Part shown: in pieces, positions 37,101 through 51,300 of the stretch
Position numbering within the stretch: position 1 is the stretch's first letter
How the letters are laid out: each line of letters opens with the position of its first letter
Assembly: GCA_013397865.1 (NCBI GenBank)
Contig: VZTI01002608.1
Span: forward strand, 248,001-312,000
Origin: Struthidea cinerea
Taxonomy: Eukaryota; Chordata; Aves; Passeriformes; Corcoracidae
DNA: 64,000 nt
Reading direction: 5' to 3'
Translations under genes and position numbers: made by a program
Notes under the pieces: model-generated
Told to the model about the DNA's origin: nothing
What the model saw: the letters and a program-made list of their open reading frames with translations, nothing else
Databases searched by the model: none

Positions 37101-39462
37101 GGACTTCGTAACCAATATTTTTCTGCCCAGCTTTATGAACTGGGTTATCACCTCAGAAGGTGATTTTATTTGTTAGGTAATCAAACTGGCTTGTATTCAG
37201 TCCAGAGCCATTTATATCAGGCAATTAATTACCACTTTTTATTCCTTCCAAATTTACTTTTAAAGAATTGCATTGCCAGGGGCTTTCTATTTCTGGCAAG
37301 ACTAGAGTAGTGCCAGGATTAGGGTACACACATCCATATGTGTCAAATCCCTGCAGTAGCCTGCTTGCTTCATCATGGAATCCTGTGAAGGCAGTTAGCA
37401 CAAGGATAAATACCAGGGAAAACCTGTGCTTGCCAGTAATGGAAAGCAGAGATGCAAAGACTTCGTTCATCATCTGGCTGGAAATCCAGAAAGAGGAATT
37501 CTAAATGTGGAGATTTTCTGATTCCCAGCCCTTGAGTCTCTGTGGTTTTTGGCACTGCCTGAATCAGAAGAGAGAGTTTGAGACCTGAACTGGGACTGTT
37601 GAGGGTTTGTAACACAAAAAGTGGCATTTGGGAATTTCACGTGTAAATGGGTAGATCCAAGGTGCTTTACAGGGATCTTTTAGCTCAGAACCAACAGAGC
37701 AACAGGCCAGAAAATAGGATGGAAATTATCTAGATGACTGATCTATATTTAAGAAGAATAATCACAGTTTCAGAATATTTGGAGATAAAAGCAATCATTT
37801 CTAGGGACTTTTTTGTTTCCTACTTTCAGAACTATCAAGGAATCTAGTAGGACTTCAGGCCTTTTATTACTTTGAGCTTTGACTTCTTGAGAGTGTAGGG
37901 GTCTGCCTGGTTCACTGGACTGTGTCTAAAACAAGAATCTTCCTTTCTGGCCCTGCAGGCAGGAGAAGACAAGGAGATTGCTGATAAGAAGTTGATAATG
38001 CTTTAGTTTATACTAGTATGTTCTTTTAGAGCTAGAAAGCTGATGTAATTCAGCAGAGACACCATTAACTTCAGCAAATTTAAAGCACTTCTGTAAGAGA
38101 GCATGAAACTCATCCCATGATTTGATTTTGCTGCTGTATTTTCAATCTGGTTAGGAGATAACTCAATAACATTTTCCAGTCAGCTCCAAATTAAATGCAA
38201 AATCTTTGTTCTTCAACTGAATAACTTCTAACTTAGAAATAGCCAGAAATATCCTTCCCTGAACATCCTGTACCTGGAGGAAATGTTATGCCTCCTGTGA
38301 GGACCACGTTTTGGGCCACTGGTAAAAGAATATCCTATGGCTTTGTCTCAGAAAATACACTCGTTTTAATCTGAAACTCTGCCATTACCCCTCATAATTC
38401 ACTTCCTTACAGAACTTAAAAAGCACTTTAGATGTTTCTAGTTTTTAGCTTGTATTTTAGTCTCTTTTTAGTACAAATTCCCAGCCTATTACTGTAAGTT
38501 TGTCAAAAGAAGTTGCACAGATTCCTATACTCTTTGTGTTTCCAGGTACTCCTCCTTGTGTCCCACACACTCTGACCCTTCCCAGGCTTTACAGTGCTCT
38601 TTAAAATTTAGATTTTGTTCTGGTCTACTTTGATGATTTTATTGCCTCACTGAATTCTTCAGTGGTGCAGACGAAATAAGCATTTAGGACAAAAATAAGG
38701 AAGGGACCTTAAAGAGACCATTCCACTTGCTTCAGGTGTAAAGTTTCAGGTGGAAATGTCATTACTGAAGGTCTTCCTCTTCTCTGGAGTTGCAATTTTT
38801 TTCCCCTGACACTGCTTTCATTTTATTACAAACTTTATCTCAATAGTCAAATCCAGCCCAGTATAAGACATGAGGTCTCTTCTTTCTGTGGCCAAGTTCA
38901 CGTGCATAATTCCGTTTAATATAGCAGCACATCAAGAGGAAAATGCACCACTTGGTGCTCTCAAAACCTCAGCTTCAATATTAAAAAAACACATTCCTGG
39001 AGCAGTTGTACATGGATCTGTCTGGTGTCAGAACATGGAAAAGCACATTTTTCAGTAATTTAAAATACATCAGTCAAACCACCTGAGTGTACCTGCTGGC
39101 TTCATTGATCTTCCTGTTTTTAAGAAACAACTGGTTATTTGGACATAAATGTAGAACTGACTGACAAGGTGAGCACTTCTGATTTACATCATTTACACTT
39201 CCTTTTGAAAATGAGGACATACTTTGTAGGAATAATTTACAGTGAATTATCTTTGAACCATCCGCTGGAACCTTGGAATACTTTGAGTGATGCTTTTCTG
39301 GTCATCATTAAGAACTATTTCAAATTGAAATCCTCCATTATGGAAGAGAAATCTTCAGGAAAATTACACTCTTGTAAGTTCTTCATGTAATTAGAAGGAC
39401 TGTTCTCAGGTCTGAGCAGGGGGGGTTAGGGAGAAAATAGGAGATAGATACATACCTACATT

Positions 39463-39505
39463 TATATATATATAAAAGAAATTCTGTGTGTGTGTATATA
39501 TATAA
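39463..39505. repeat. TA/TG microsatellite
   Basis: Two short TA runs flank a TGTGTGTGTG run (39485-39495). Simple sequence, no other function seen. Confidence 0.85.
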
Positions 39506-40880
39506 AAATTTGATTATTCAATATATTTTATTTTCTGGAGTTTTGGTTCCATGGTATTTCCTTTATTTGGTCAAAGAAAGGCCATTTTGTCCATATTGCT
39601 GACAAAACTGTTCATAGTAGGTGTATATTTAGGTATAGATGGTGCAATGCACATGACAGCAATTGGAATATCAGCATCTCCCTGTAGAATTTGGGGTCAG
39701 TATTCAGTTGTAGGATTAATGTAAAATCATGTCTATTTTCTAAGCACATAGCAGAATAAAAAACCCAAACTACAGCAGTACCTGAAAGTTTTAATTACCA
39801 CATAAGACCTTACCATAAACAGTAGGAATTTTCTGGGTTTTGAAGGCTTCTAAACTTCTGTGTGAGGAGCTCATGACCTTTGCAGTGTGCTTTTCTCAAG
39901 CAGCAGAGAAAGGTAAATTTGCCCATGACAACTTTAAGTCATTTCAGATCACAGGGAGAGTATTTCTCAAATTTATATGACAAAGCTGTGCTAAAATCTT
40001 GAAAATGTTTCTTTGGTTACCAAAAGCTCCTTGCTTGAAGCTGCTATTGGTGCTGTGTTAAAGTCTCAAATTCTCTCTCAGTGTCCCCTGCACTCCCCGG
40101 AGGTTTTGCAGAGCCCTTCAACACTTCCATGAAGAATGTGACAGCCAGGGCTGCATGGACACAGCTCAGGGGAACTCTCTGGAACTCTTCATATTCAGCT
40201 GATGGTCTTGCATTATTCTGAGCTAGAGGAAGCTGCCACCTCCTCCTCCTTCTCTTTCTCCTCCTCTGATAATCACCACAAGATGTTTGGTGCTTCCAAA
40301 GAAGGCTGAGTTGCGCTGCCTGCTTCAGTCAGTTCTTTGCTTCTCGTGCTCTTGATGGAATGTCATTCAATATCAGATCTCAATTCAGTTCATTGCACAG
40401 CAAAGATTGAACTGTGGCTTTTGGAAGCATCTTTTTTCCTGGGGCAAATGCACCACATTGTGCGGGATTGGCAAAATCTCCTGTTCTGTGTCTCTCTCTA
40501 GCTTGCAGGCGTGGCTCATCCCACCCTCTGCTGCTTTCCAGTCTGTCAGAGGCACCATTGTCCCATTTTTTACCGTGGAAGCCACCTCGAAATGCCTTTG
40601 ATGAGAACAAAGGAATAGCCAAAGCCATGTGTCTGTGTTAGAGCAGGCTGGATGCAATATAAACCTCTTGAGATTGGGATGAGACTTCAGGTAGGATGTC
40701 CCATGAGGTTTTTTTATAATGGAACAAGGATAGAAGAAAATTAGTGGATCTTCATTTACATTGGGGCAAAACTTGTACTGAGGCAGCAGCTCAGGGGAAG
40801 GAGTGTAACTGAGAAAAACCAGAGGAAAGGGAGCTGGTGTCTTTTTTGTTTTATCTTCTTCAGCAGACCCATTCAGCCTT

Positions 40881-40956
40881 ATTCCCCATTTCAAAATGGG
40901 GAATATTTAATATTATTTATAACTTCTATATTATTTCCCATTCCAAAATGGGGAAT
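40881..40956. repeat. Two related 24-bp palindromes 52 bp apart
   Basis: The first (40881-40904) is an exact inverted repeat: ATTCCCCATTT, two bases CA, AAATGGGGAAT. The second (40933-40956) has an identical right arm and two changes in its left arm. The spacer is AT-rich. Confidence 0.9.
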
Positions 40957-43900
40957 ACTCAGTCACTCCCAGATTAGTCCATACAGGTTCTGTGGAGGGT
41001 CCAGTTGAGTGAATAAAACAGGACTGTGGACTCTGACAAAGGGGCTCTCCTGGGGTGGATTTTTGGCAATACTTTGCAATTTGTACATCTACAGGAAGGC
41101 ACTTAAATATATGTTTATTTTTAATAGATCCATAAATCTGTTAATGTCAAAAGGAAAAGTGTTGTAAATTGGTGAACTCCTGAACTGAACTCTGATCCAC
41201 ACAGAATCTGCCTTGAGAGAGATATCTGCAAACTGAGCCGTCCAAAAAGCATAAATAAATCCCAAAGCTACAAAAAAGACCTGCAAGAGATGTAACTTTA
41301 AAATCACAATGTCTTAACTGAATGATGGCAACTGCATCACCAAACTGCTTGGAGTTTGTTTATCCTTTGTTTCACATGCCCTGTCCAAAAAACATGCGCT
41401 CAGGATCTGATCTATCCTTGGCTTGCCTGAGCACAATATGATAAAAAGCAGCTTCCTGCAAAATCTCTCCATCTCTCTATGTCAAAAGGACATTAATTTA
41501 TGAGTTCCCATTCCTCTTACTGTGACACATTCCCTGCTTTGTGCCTTGGACAGAGAGGAGCTGTGGAGAGCTCCTCTCCATCCTATGTACGCCCAGCCTG
41601 GAGGCAGCAACTCCCCAGGACTCTCCAGGACGGAATTCTGGAGCCTTTACTCCAGGTAAGGAGGAAGGCTGGGACTGAGATAATCCATGGACACTAAAGA
41701 AATTAATCCTGAACTTATGCACCAAGTGATCCTAGACCAAAGCCTTTCTGTTCCATGCCTTATAATGGTTTGAATGATCAGAATATAATGGAAACTCTGT
41801 GATATGTTTATTAATATCTTCCCCATAATTAATTCTCTTTAAAATATTACTGCCTCCCTTTTTTTCAGGCCTGCTGTTTGTGGATGACCTTGTCTTTCTT
41901 CTTTTCAGCTGTGTCCATACATATCACTTGTAGCTTCCCACTGTAGAGCTATAAATCCTCAGCACCACTTGCAGACAAGAACAGATGATTCAGTCCTATC
42001 TGCTGCATTAATGTACAATCAAGCAGAACTTAAACCACAAAGGAAGCCTTGTTGATTGTGTCATCCCAAGGCATGAGGCAGGAAGTGGAGAGACAATACT
42101 GGGCATTTACTTCACAGATGAACAACTTTTGATCTTGCAAATCTTTATACGTTTGCTTTTATGTAATTCTTACATAAAATCTTGCATGGCTGCTGCACCA
42201 TCACTCAGTTGCTCTGTATGCAGTACATCCTCTTTCTACGTTCCCTGTTTAGAAAGCTAAGCACAGCCTTCATGGGAGATTTGGAAGAGCTTCAGTGACT
42301 CCTGTGCACCATGAATTTGCTACTTTTTCAGCCTGTATTTTAAGCTGAAATTCAGGAGAAAGTATCTTCTTTTATGTGCTCTGTGGTGTCACCTTCAAAC
42401 CGTCTGTAACTGGCCTGTGGAAAAGGATCCAGAAGTTTGCCAGACACAAAACTTTTCTTCACCCGATTTATTTTTGTATTTATTGATGATTTATTATGCT
42501 GTAAAATGTCCTCATTTGCACCCTGAAGTACTCTCCTCCCTTCTCACAAAAAGAAAAATCTTCAAGAGCAGTTTTTTAAATTTATAAGGGGAGGAAAGCC
42601 TGAGACTTGTGGGGAACAGGATTTGCTCAAGTTTATACAGTAAATCAGTGTCAAGTGACAAGCAGGACCACTCTAATCCACTAGAATCAGTCCAGATCAT
42701 TAGTTTATTAGAAACACTCTTTAAAGAAATAAGCAGGATATTTTTCCTTCAGTTCTTTGCTCTGTGATAGCTTATATTTTATTGAGAACATCCAGCTCAA
42801 TGAAACCATGTGCTTTTAGTGGATGTTCCTGGCATAGAAATATGTTGTCAATGCTCTATTGATCTATCTGCACAAGCTAGTACAACAATGCAGTGTAACT
42901 TTAATTTCTTTTGATAGTTTGCTCTTTCTTGACTGGCTCTGCATCTTCAGAGAACCAGTCTTCATGTCTGATTAGTATTGTATTGCTTACATTATCTTTC
43001 CATATGATGGAAAGTTCAGATACTTGCTAGAGAAACTATATAAAATCTTTATCTCCCCCCCTTTCCCCTCCATTCCTACAGATTTGACCAATGCAGAACC
43101 TTAACACCTTTTAAATCCTTTCTTAAAAGCATTATTTACCTTCTCTGTGGTCCTTCCAATACCGGAACTGTGGGGATTTCAGGCTGTATTGAATTGACAG
43201 AGTTTATGCAAGGGCGGTGTACCTGCAAAGCAACTTTGCAGTCCATTCATTAAACTTTTGTCTTTTTTTGTCTCATGTCCATGTAACAAATAGTTGCCAT
43301 TTCCTTTTCAAGACAGCAGATGGTTAAAATAAAAGCCAGTGAAGATCAATGCATAATTTTTGGTGTAACTTAACATCCTGGCCTAAATGGTGGTTTTGTC
43401 TCCTGACACAGCACTTCTTTTATTTCATTTCCTCTGAATATTCTATCATAACAAATGTGATGCTTCTTGCAGCATGCTTTAATGTGGAAATCCCAGTGTT
43501 AAAAATCAATGAAGTTAATTAGTAGTGATGAATGAGAGAACATTAATTGCCAGACTGGCCATTAGGATTGCGGGCGGTCAGAGCCGTCAGAGGGGTTTAA
43601 CTGCTCAGCCTCAATTCAGATTGTTTGTTGCACTGTAGGCAGTTTGGTTAGTTTTATCACAATGCTAATTAAATGCCTTGAATAGAAACTATTAATGAAG
43701 GATGTAAGTTATATATCGCCAGATCTGCACAAATATATCAGGGTATCTTTTCTCTTTGTTAAATTAGCGCTGCAATTGTCCCACTCTGTGTGATGATGGG
43801 TCAGTCTGGAGCAGCACAGTTGACTTCATTAGAATTATTTGAATTTACCACAGTGTGACTGAAATAAAAAACCTGTCAGTTGTGATTTATTTGCTGACTT

Positions 43901-45272
43901 GCTGTGCCTCAGATTCTTCTTACTATTCACTGAGTAACTCTACAGAGTAAACAACCAGGCTATGAAAGTGACTTTTCCCCTGCTCCAGTACCACAAGCAA
44001 TGAGGCAGAGCTGTGCAGTTATTTGTACATGGGGATGGAACAGATCCTGGCTCTGTGAGCAATTAATACTGATTTTCTCATTATCATTTCCTGTCTGTCC
44101 TTAGCATCAGTGATGTGCAGGGCTTTCACACAGTGTGACTGTGGCAAAGTTTGATAATGTCACAGAGCTTTAAAAGGCACCCCTTCCCTTTCATTATGTC
44201 ATGAAAGAAGAAGAATGCCCAATCCCAAAGAAAACCCTTTTCTTCTTGCATGACATAACCTCTTTCGTATTTGAAAGTGTAGTGCCAGAAGTTGAATTGC
44301 TTGCTATTTAATCTTTACTAGAAGAAGCACAATTTAGCCTTTGGAGGGGAGGAATTGAAGAACAGAAACAAACAGAAATACACGACTGTCTTTCTGGTAC
44401 AGATAGCTATTAATGGACTCCGAGGCAGGCCAAGCTCTTGCTCAGAGCACAGCAGTTTTTTATAAACCAACAGAGGGCTTTTGGTCTTTGTGGCATTACG
44501 CTTTCCTGCTTCCAAACAAAGAAGAAATAAAGCTTGTGTTCCGTTGATGAAATGTAAACTGACTTTCTCTAAAAGGAAATCTCTTGCCCTCACAGTGGGT
44601 TGTGCAGTTACTTTCCAAACTGAGTCAAGGTTACCAAATTTTAAGAGTCAGACAAATTATCAAATATTCTGAGAATTCTGATTTATACTTTTTTTCCTTA
44701 TATCTCCACTTGCCTGATGTTTTCCAGCCAATATATTTGAGTAGAAGGACATATTTGTACTCTGTAAATGAACCCTTCCCATGTCAGCAGTTGGGCTGGG
44801 TGGGCTGTGACTCAGAGCCAGAATTAAGTGTTTGTTCTGAGAAGCTCAGCTCAGTGTGGTCAGGTCACAGCTGGAGCACGTAAATTCTAATGCAGAAATT
44901 ATAACTTATTCTCGTGGCCTAAATTAGTTGGCAAAGTATTTGAAAATTAAGAAATCAACATGCTTCAGTTACTTGCTGGGTTTGAAAATCTTTCTCTAGC
45001 TACCACCTATGTCCAAACTCCCACCTCACGGAAGAGCTGTCCTTCCACACCCTGGATAAACAGGGAAAACCCTAGCCAGGTTTTCCCATCAGGCTGAAAA
45101 AAAGAAGGTTATGAGCTGACATTTCAGACATCTCTCATCTTTCCCCTTCCTTGTTTAAAAAAGATAACGAAGGAGAAAGTTAAATATAAAAAAATGTTCA
45201 CATTATACTAAGAACAAAGAAAATTAGGATTGGGAAATTAAAAAGTGAAACCTATTTGTTGTGTTGAAACTG

Positions 45273-45355
45273 CATGATCTTTGAGGTCTCTTCCAACCCA
45301 AGCTTTTCTGTGATGATTTCTATGATTCTGATTTTTAGTTTCTGATTCTGATTTT
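45273..45355 (+). mobile_element. Short CR1 LINE 3' tail
   Basis: The order CATGATCTTTGAGGTCTCTT, CCAACCCAAGC, TTCTGTGATGATTTCTATGATTCTG matches the last bases of CR1 with its terminal repeat, which continues as a degraded TTCTGATT run. Only about 80 bases are present. Confidence 0.85.
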
Positions 45356-48300
45356 AATTTCCATTCTCTACAAATGGGTGTATCCAGCCTCCTGGCCACT
45401 GCTAGTGAATGACATTTAATCCTTGGTGCACTAGAGCTTGTCTGAAACTGTCCTATAAATACTATAATAAATTAATTAGAGTAGACATTTTAAAACCAAT
45501 CAATTTTGATGTAATTATCATGTTGGTGTTCATTACTCAGTGGACAGAACAATGAATCCTGAATAGCTTTTGTTTTATTTATATCAAATACCAATATCTT
45601 AAAATAGATTCTCTGAGCAGCAGAAAGGTTCTTCCTGTGGTTTCCTTTTGTGTGGGGAATTATCTTGGGACGAGCTTTGTTCAGGTCCTTTTGGGCTGGA
45701 AGTGCACCAGGCCCAGCAGTGGCTGTAACAGCAAAGAGGGAACCAAGGAGACCCTGCCAGGTGTGAGAAGTGCCATGAGCTTCTTTCTTCTCCTCCTCCT
45801 GAGGGCAAAATCCCATCTCTTTGGTCCTTGACACTCAGCTCTTCTGCTAATACTGCCACAAGCTCATTTTGGGTAGGATGGCCTGGTAGCCACACAGGTA
45901 CAACATGAAAGGACCAGGGAAAAATGTTTTGGAGATGATAAAACCACCTCAGTGTGTTGTGTGTAAGAACAGGGCATGAAAAGATCAATTTCCGGGTTTA
46001 GGTCTCGGAGCAAATCTTTGTTTTGGATGTGTTTGGCTTTAGGCTTGTGCCACACAGATCTCAGGGAACAGAGACAGCAAATTCCTGATCCTGCCATGGT
46101 CTCTGGCTGCAGGAGGGATTACCTGGAGCACATCTCTGCAGTGGCCAAAATGCAGATTTACTGCAGCTCCACTGCATCATGTCCTGCAAAATCAGTCAGT
46201 CAGTGGGGCCTTATTTCCTCTACAGTTCTTTGATCTGTTCCTGTACTGGGAGGGAACATGAGTTTAGCACAGACCAGTGGAGGGAGCAGCTTCCTGAGCT
46301 TTGTCTGGAGTGTCTCAGGCACAAAGACAAGCACGTGTGCTCTACGCCCAAAGATGATCAGCCCTGATGTCCCCAATACCTTTTGCATTTTGCTTTCCCT
46401 TATACACAGAAACTGCCTCAAATGTTGATCACCCACCAGTGTGAACCAAAGGGGAAATTGTCATAGATTTCAGTGGGGGTGGACAACACTCCTAATATCC
46501 AGTATTTTTCACCTCCAAGCTTTGAAAACATGGGATGGTTTTGTGGGGCTGTTTTGTCTAATGGCAGCTGGCCAGACTTGCTCAGAAAAAGTTACAGATT
46601 CTAAGTTTCTCAGCAGTGAATTGTGCTGACATAAGTAGGCAGTGTAAAAACATGTGAAAGACAAGGCTTTGTTTTGTTTTTTTTTCCTCCCAAGACTGGA
46701 GAAAAAACTACAAAAGGATTTCCTACTGCCCTGAGCTAATCTGGGTACTGTGGGTCCTGTGCTGGTTCAGTTGCTGCCCGGAGTTCTCCATCTGTCCCAC
46801 TGGAAGTCTACCTGAAAGGAATGAAAGGAGCTATGAAGGACACAGGAAAGAAAAGCAACCAAGGACCAATAAAAGGAAAATAGGGAAATCTGACATTATG
46901 ATAAGAAATATTTTGTCAACTCCCATGTGAAAATCTATTCAGTGATTTTTTATTAGGCATCTAATTAAAATATTTTTAATTTAGAGGACTAGCATGTTGC
47001 TATACAGCAAGATTTCGAATAATTTAGGTTTAAAATATGATTTTGCTGGTCAGTAATGAACAGAAAGCAGGCAACGTGATCAGAAGAATACATTTCCTGA
47101 GCAAAGGTCCATGTTTCTCACTCTCAGGATGGTTGAGCAGTGCACAATCAGAGACATAATTCCAATAATAAACTGCCAATGGAGCTCACACCATGTGGAC
47201 ATTACAGTGTGCTGATGGCTTGGTAAAGCTCTCAGATGAGAGAACAGGTTAAAATTTCAGATTGTGACATTTCAGTGGGAAACCTAATACTTTTTTTCCG
47301 CAGAAAAAAGTGTTGTTCTTTTTGGTTTGTGTTTTCACCCCAGGTTTGCACTGAGCAGAGCAAACAGTTGGATGGGTTAAGGATGGCCACAGCTTTGTTC
47401 TCTTTTGCTGGGCTGCAACAGAGAGCAGGTGTTGGGTGATACCGCTGGAGATTCAGCTTTTCTTGTGTGGTACCCCTGTTACCCTTTCTCCACATCTGCC
47501 AGCTGTTCATGAGTCTCACCCCTCACAGTGGTCATGTCCTCATGAACTCTCCCAAACAGAGCTCTGGAATGTGGCCTTTGTTGAGGCTCAGCTTGGATAA
47601 ATGGCTTAGGGGGTGAGGGTGTCAGTGCACAACCCTCAGCTGACTGATGGCTTCCACTTAGGTCAGGCCCTGGAGACACTTTCTAGATGTGGTTAATGTA
47701 CCTGAGCATGTCACAGCTCTAAGACACTGCCTCACTTCAGAAGAACTGGATGAATTAATACTTTTTAGTGTTAACTTAGTATTAACTCTACAGAAAGTTG
47801 GACAGCCTCGCTGGTGTTTTAGTTAGTTTTAGTTTTGCAGTCAAGCAGATAAAGACACTCACCTGTTCCATTTGCCTGATTCCATCAATTAGGCAGTGAT
47901 TGGCAGGTGAGGAAGTCACAAAAACAACTTTTTCTGCCTCCTCATTACTACAGTGTGAAATCGTTCACTAGAATGTGTCATTCCTCCTGTGGGGACTCCA
48001 GGAAGGAGTCTTTCCACACCATGCTATATTGGGTATTTGAATATTCTTACACATTTGGCTTAAAGTGATGGATAATAAAAAAATTGCTAAAAAGTGTTTT
48101 TTTTTTCTTTAAAGCAGCTCCTAATCAATAAGATTTTGTTTTGCCAAGTGATTTAATGTTCAAATAGCATTATTGCAAAAAACACACCACTTGCTTGCAG
48201 TAAGTGCCTGTTCCTTGTCATGTCGAGTACCTCCTGGACATTTGTTTTGATTCTTTCCTTAGTAAAATGTACTTCTGCTGCTTCAGATTCTGCTTTTACC

Positions 48301-51300
48301 CATACAATATTTCAATGAAATATTCCATGAGGTAGAAAAGACATCTGTCCGTGTAGATTTGAAAGGAGACAAGGTTGCACCTTAAACTTACAGAAGCTAA
48401 ACACCATAATTAAATTACAGCGTCTGTGCAGTGGAAATATAGATTTATGATAACACAGCAGTAAAGTCTTTTCTTCTGGAAAGTAATCCATTTAAAGAGC
48501 TCACTCATCTCATCTGGAACAATACTTATTGAAAGATTTGGACCTCAGTTCATACATCATCCTTAATGTATTCTTATCTAAACTCTGCCACATTCTGTGG
48601 GATAAGGACAGGGAGAATTTGAATACATGATACTTAAACAAGGGTTTGGGTTTACCTGGGAGCCATCACCCACCAGAGCTCCTGATTACAGATTTGTTGT
48701 CTGAAAAGCATTATAATGGCAGCAGAGGAGCAGAATTGAGGAGCACATGGGATGTGCCAGAGAAGAAAGAAAAATAGAAAAAAATATGCTTAATATTCAG
48801 GAGTCTGAAGAATCAAAGAAATACTTGGAGCAGATTTCACAACAGACGAGCTCTCCTAGAAAGTATTAAAAATGTATGATTGAAAACTGGCATGTCAAAT
48901 AATGAGTCTGTTTACAGCAGGGGAGGAACAAAGCCTGACAAGGAAAGTTCATGAGTCAGCACTTGCTGATAGTCCACGAGGGGCTTTGGGAACCACATTT
49001 TCCAGGACGGAGGGACCAATGTCGTCATCCCTGATGCAGCAGAGCAGCGCTGACACTTTGGGGGTGGGTAACAAAGACGCCAGAAAGGCTGATTCGGGTT
49101 CCTGCTCCGTACTTTGAAGGGCAAAATGGCTTTTTTTTCAGGACTCTTTTAAAACTCAGATTTTGCAGACAGTGGTGAACAGGGTGATAAAACCCCACCA
49201 CCAGATAATCATTTACGGATCAGGGAATGATTTTTTCTTGTTCCCTATTGACATTTTTTGACTTAAGGGAGGCCAGGCACTTCTGCTCAATACTGATACC
49301 CCCAGTGTGGCTGCCAGTGTTATTTTTTAAGCGAGGGAAGGAGTGAAGGCTCCATTTACAACAACCTGCATGGAAGTTCCTTGGCACCTTTGTTGGCAGC
49401 AAAAATTACTTGATCAGCCATGTGCATTCTGAAAAGGAGCAAATTAATATCTGGATTTTACTCCTGTCGGGAGTTTTGTGCTACAGACAGATAGTATTAA
49501 AAATCTATTTTTACATAATGATTTTTTTAAGTGCCAATTTTTCTATTTGTTTCTTTGGGGAAGTTTTTTGGAAAGCCCTGTGCACCATTTGAAGCTGCTG
49601 CATGAGTTAAGTGCTGAGATCCTGGAGGTTTTGCTTTTAAGGCAATTTTAATTTAACTAAAATTTAATTTTGTGATGCTATAGTTTTGAAAATAATTTAC
49701 AATAAAATTTTAATCTTATAAACCACTAATAAAATGCACCTTTTTGTCCCAGAAAGTTTTATTTCTATATGCTACAGTCCAATTACATGCTTTAGCTGTG
49801 AATGTATATTTCCTTGCTGCATTTTAGAGTGCAAAAATAAATGTGATTAAATTTTAGTCAGTCAAATAAGCTTAACTAGAGCATCTTCCAGCAGCATGCT
49901 GTAGAATTTAGTTTTCCAGATAAACTCAGTGTGTCATTGATGTCCAGAGAGGATCGACAGAATGGAAATTGCAGTTTCCCTCAAAGTGCTGCCATGTTTT
50001 ATTGCTCACCCATTTCCAACCAGTCCCCTTTTCCCTGCCGGACCAGGCCCATGGCCATGCCAAGCACATGGAATGCAGGGAAACAGAGAGGGAATATCTA
50101 CAAATAATGCACAGTTCACATGCCCTTTCCTTTCTGTGTTTCCCATCCCATTCTGGCGAGGTCCTGAGCTGCTTTGTCTCCCCAGGGAGCAGGAATTTCC
50201 CTAAGGGTGCTCAGTGTTGGCAAGGTTTGGACTTGAACTTTGCAAGTGTCGCTTAACTAATATTGTGGAAGCAGAGGAGTTGTGTTCATCTTCTTCAAGG
50301 GGTTGTGGTGTCATCCACAGCCCTGCAGTCTGTGACTGGTGCCATTTGCCGGGAGAAGGCAGGGATAGAATTCCTGGGGGAATGGGGGGAAATGCCCTGG
50401 CACTGCTGGACCAGGCGTGGGATTTGTTGACTTGTCCACTGGATTAATCACATTTCTTTAAGCTGCAAGTTGTGGCCCAGAAGCTCAAGAGCTAACCTTG
50501 AAGTATTATCTGAATATTTGTGTGTATTTCTCACCTAATAATGATGCCAAGCTCACCCTCAGCCGGTTTTGGCACAAGGATAAGGAGTTAAATCCGGAGA
50601 AGCAGCTGGCAGGAGGCTGCTCTGTGGCAGCACAGGCTGCAGAGGAGGGGGTGGATGGGCCCAGACAGCCATTTTGGGACTGCAGTCTCTTTTTGGAGTG
50701 GTATTACTTGATTTCACATTAATGGGAGCAACTTGTGTGCATCAAACACAGATTCAACTTTACAAATTCGTTTGCTGTCTCTCCAGCTTTCCCTCCCCCA
50801 GGTCATATTCCATATGCTAGGAGTATTTTGTTTGGTTTTTCCCCACACAGAGTGGAGCAATCTCTGCAAGGCCAAGGCCCGTGGGGCTGTGCTCATTTGA
50901 GGCTTGCTTTCTGGTCTAAAGCAAGTGGATCTTATTTCCAGTGTCGAGGCTCTCAGGGTATTCACAGGGTGTTAATGATTTCACATGAAGTTCAGTGCAG
51001 TCTGTGAGGAGACTGGGCTCTAATTACTCGATCCCTGCCCAGATGCATACTGAGTACTGTACCAAACCTGGGGAAACCTTCCACTACTGTTATCTACTCT
51101 ATTTAGTCTAAATTAATTTGAAGTTAAAGTCATTGCCAAGATTTGAGTTCACTGGAGTTTTTCCCAAACAGAATGAAAATTAAGACAAACACACAGAAAT
51201 TCTTTTTTCCCAAGGCCTGTATTTATCATGCATTTTTCCAGGTTCCCCACTGCTGTTGTTGAGATCCAAGTTCTTTCACCTGCCAGCTGCAGTGACTTGT

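Larger units (their letters stand above)
34157..45272. other. 11-kb stretch without recognised exons
   Basis: No coding exon recognised. Holds a TA/TG microsatellite (39463-39505), a pair of related palindromes (40881-40956), a TCC/TTC-rich tract (about 40240-40265) and AT-rich blocks at 35730-35960 and 43490-43760 that read like conserved non-coding DNA. Open frames such as 36032-36340 and 40385-40894 show no family resemblance. Confidence 0.5.
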
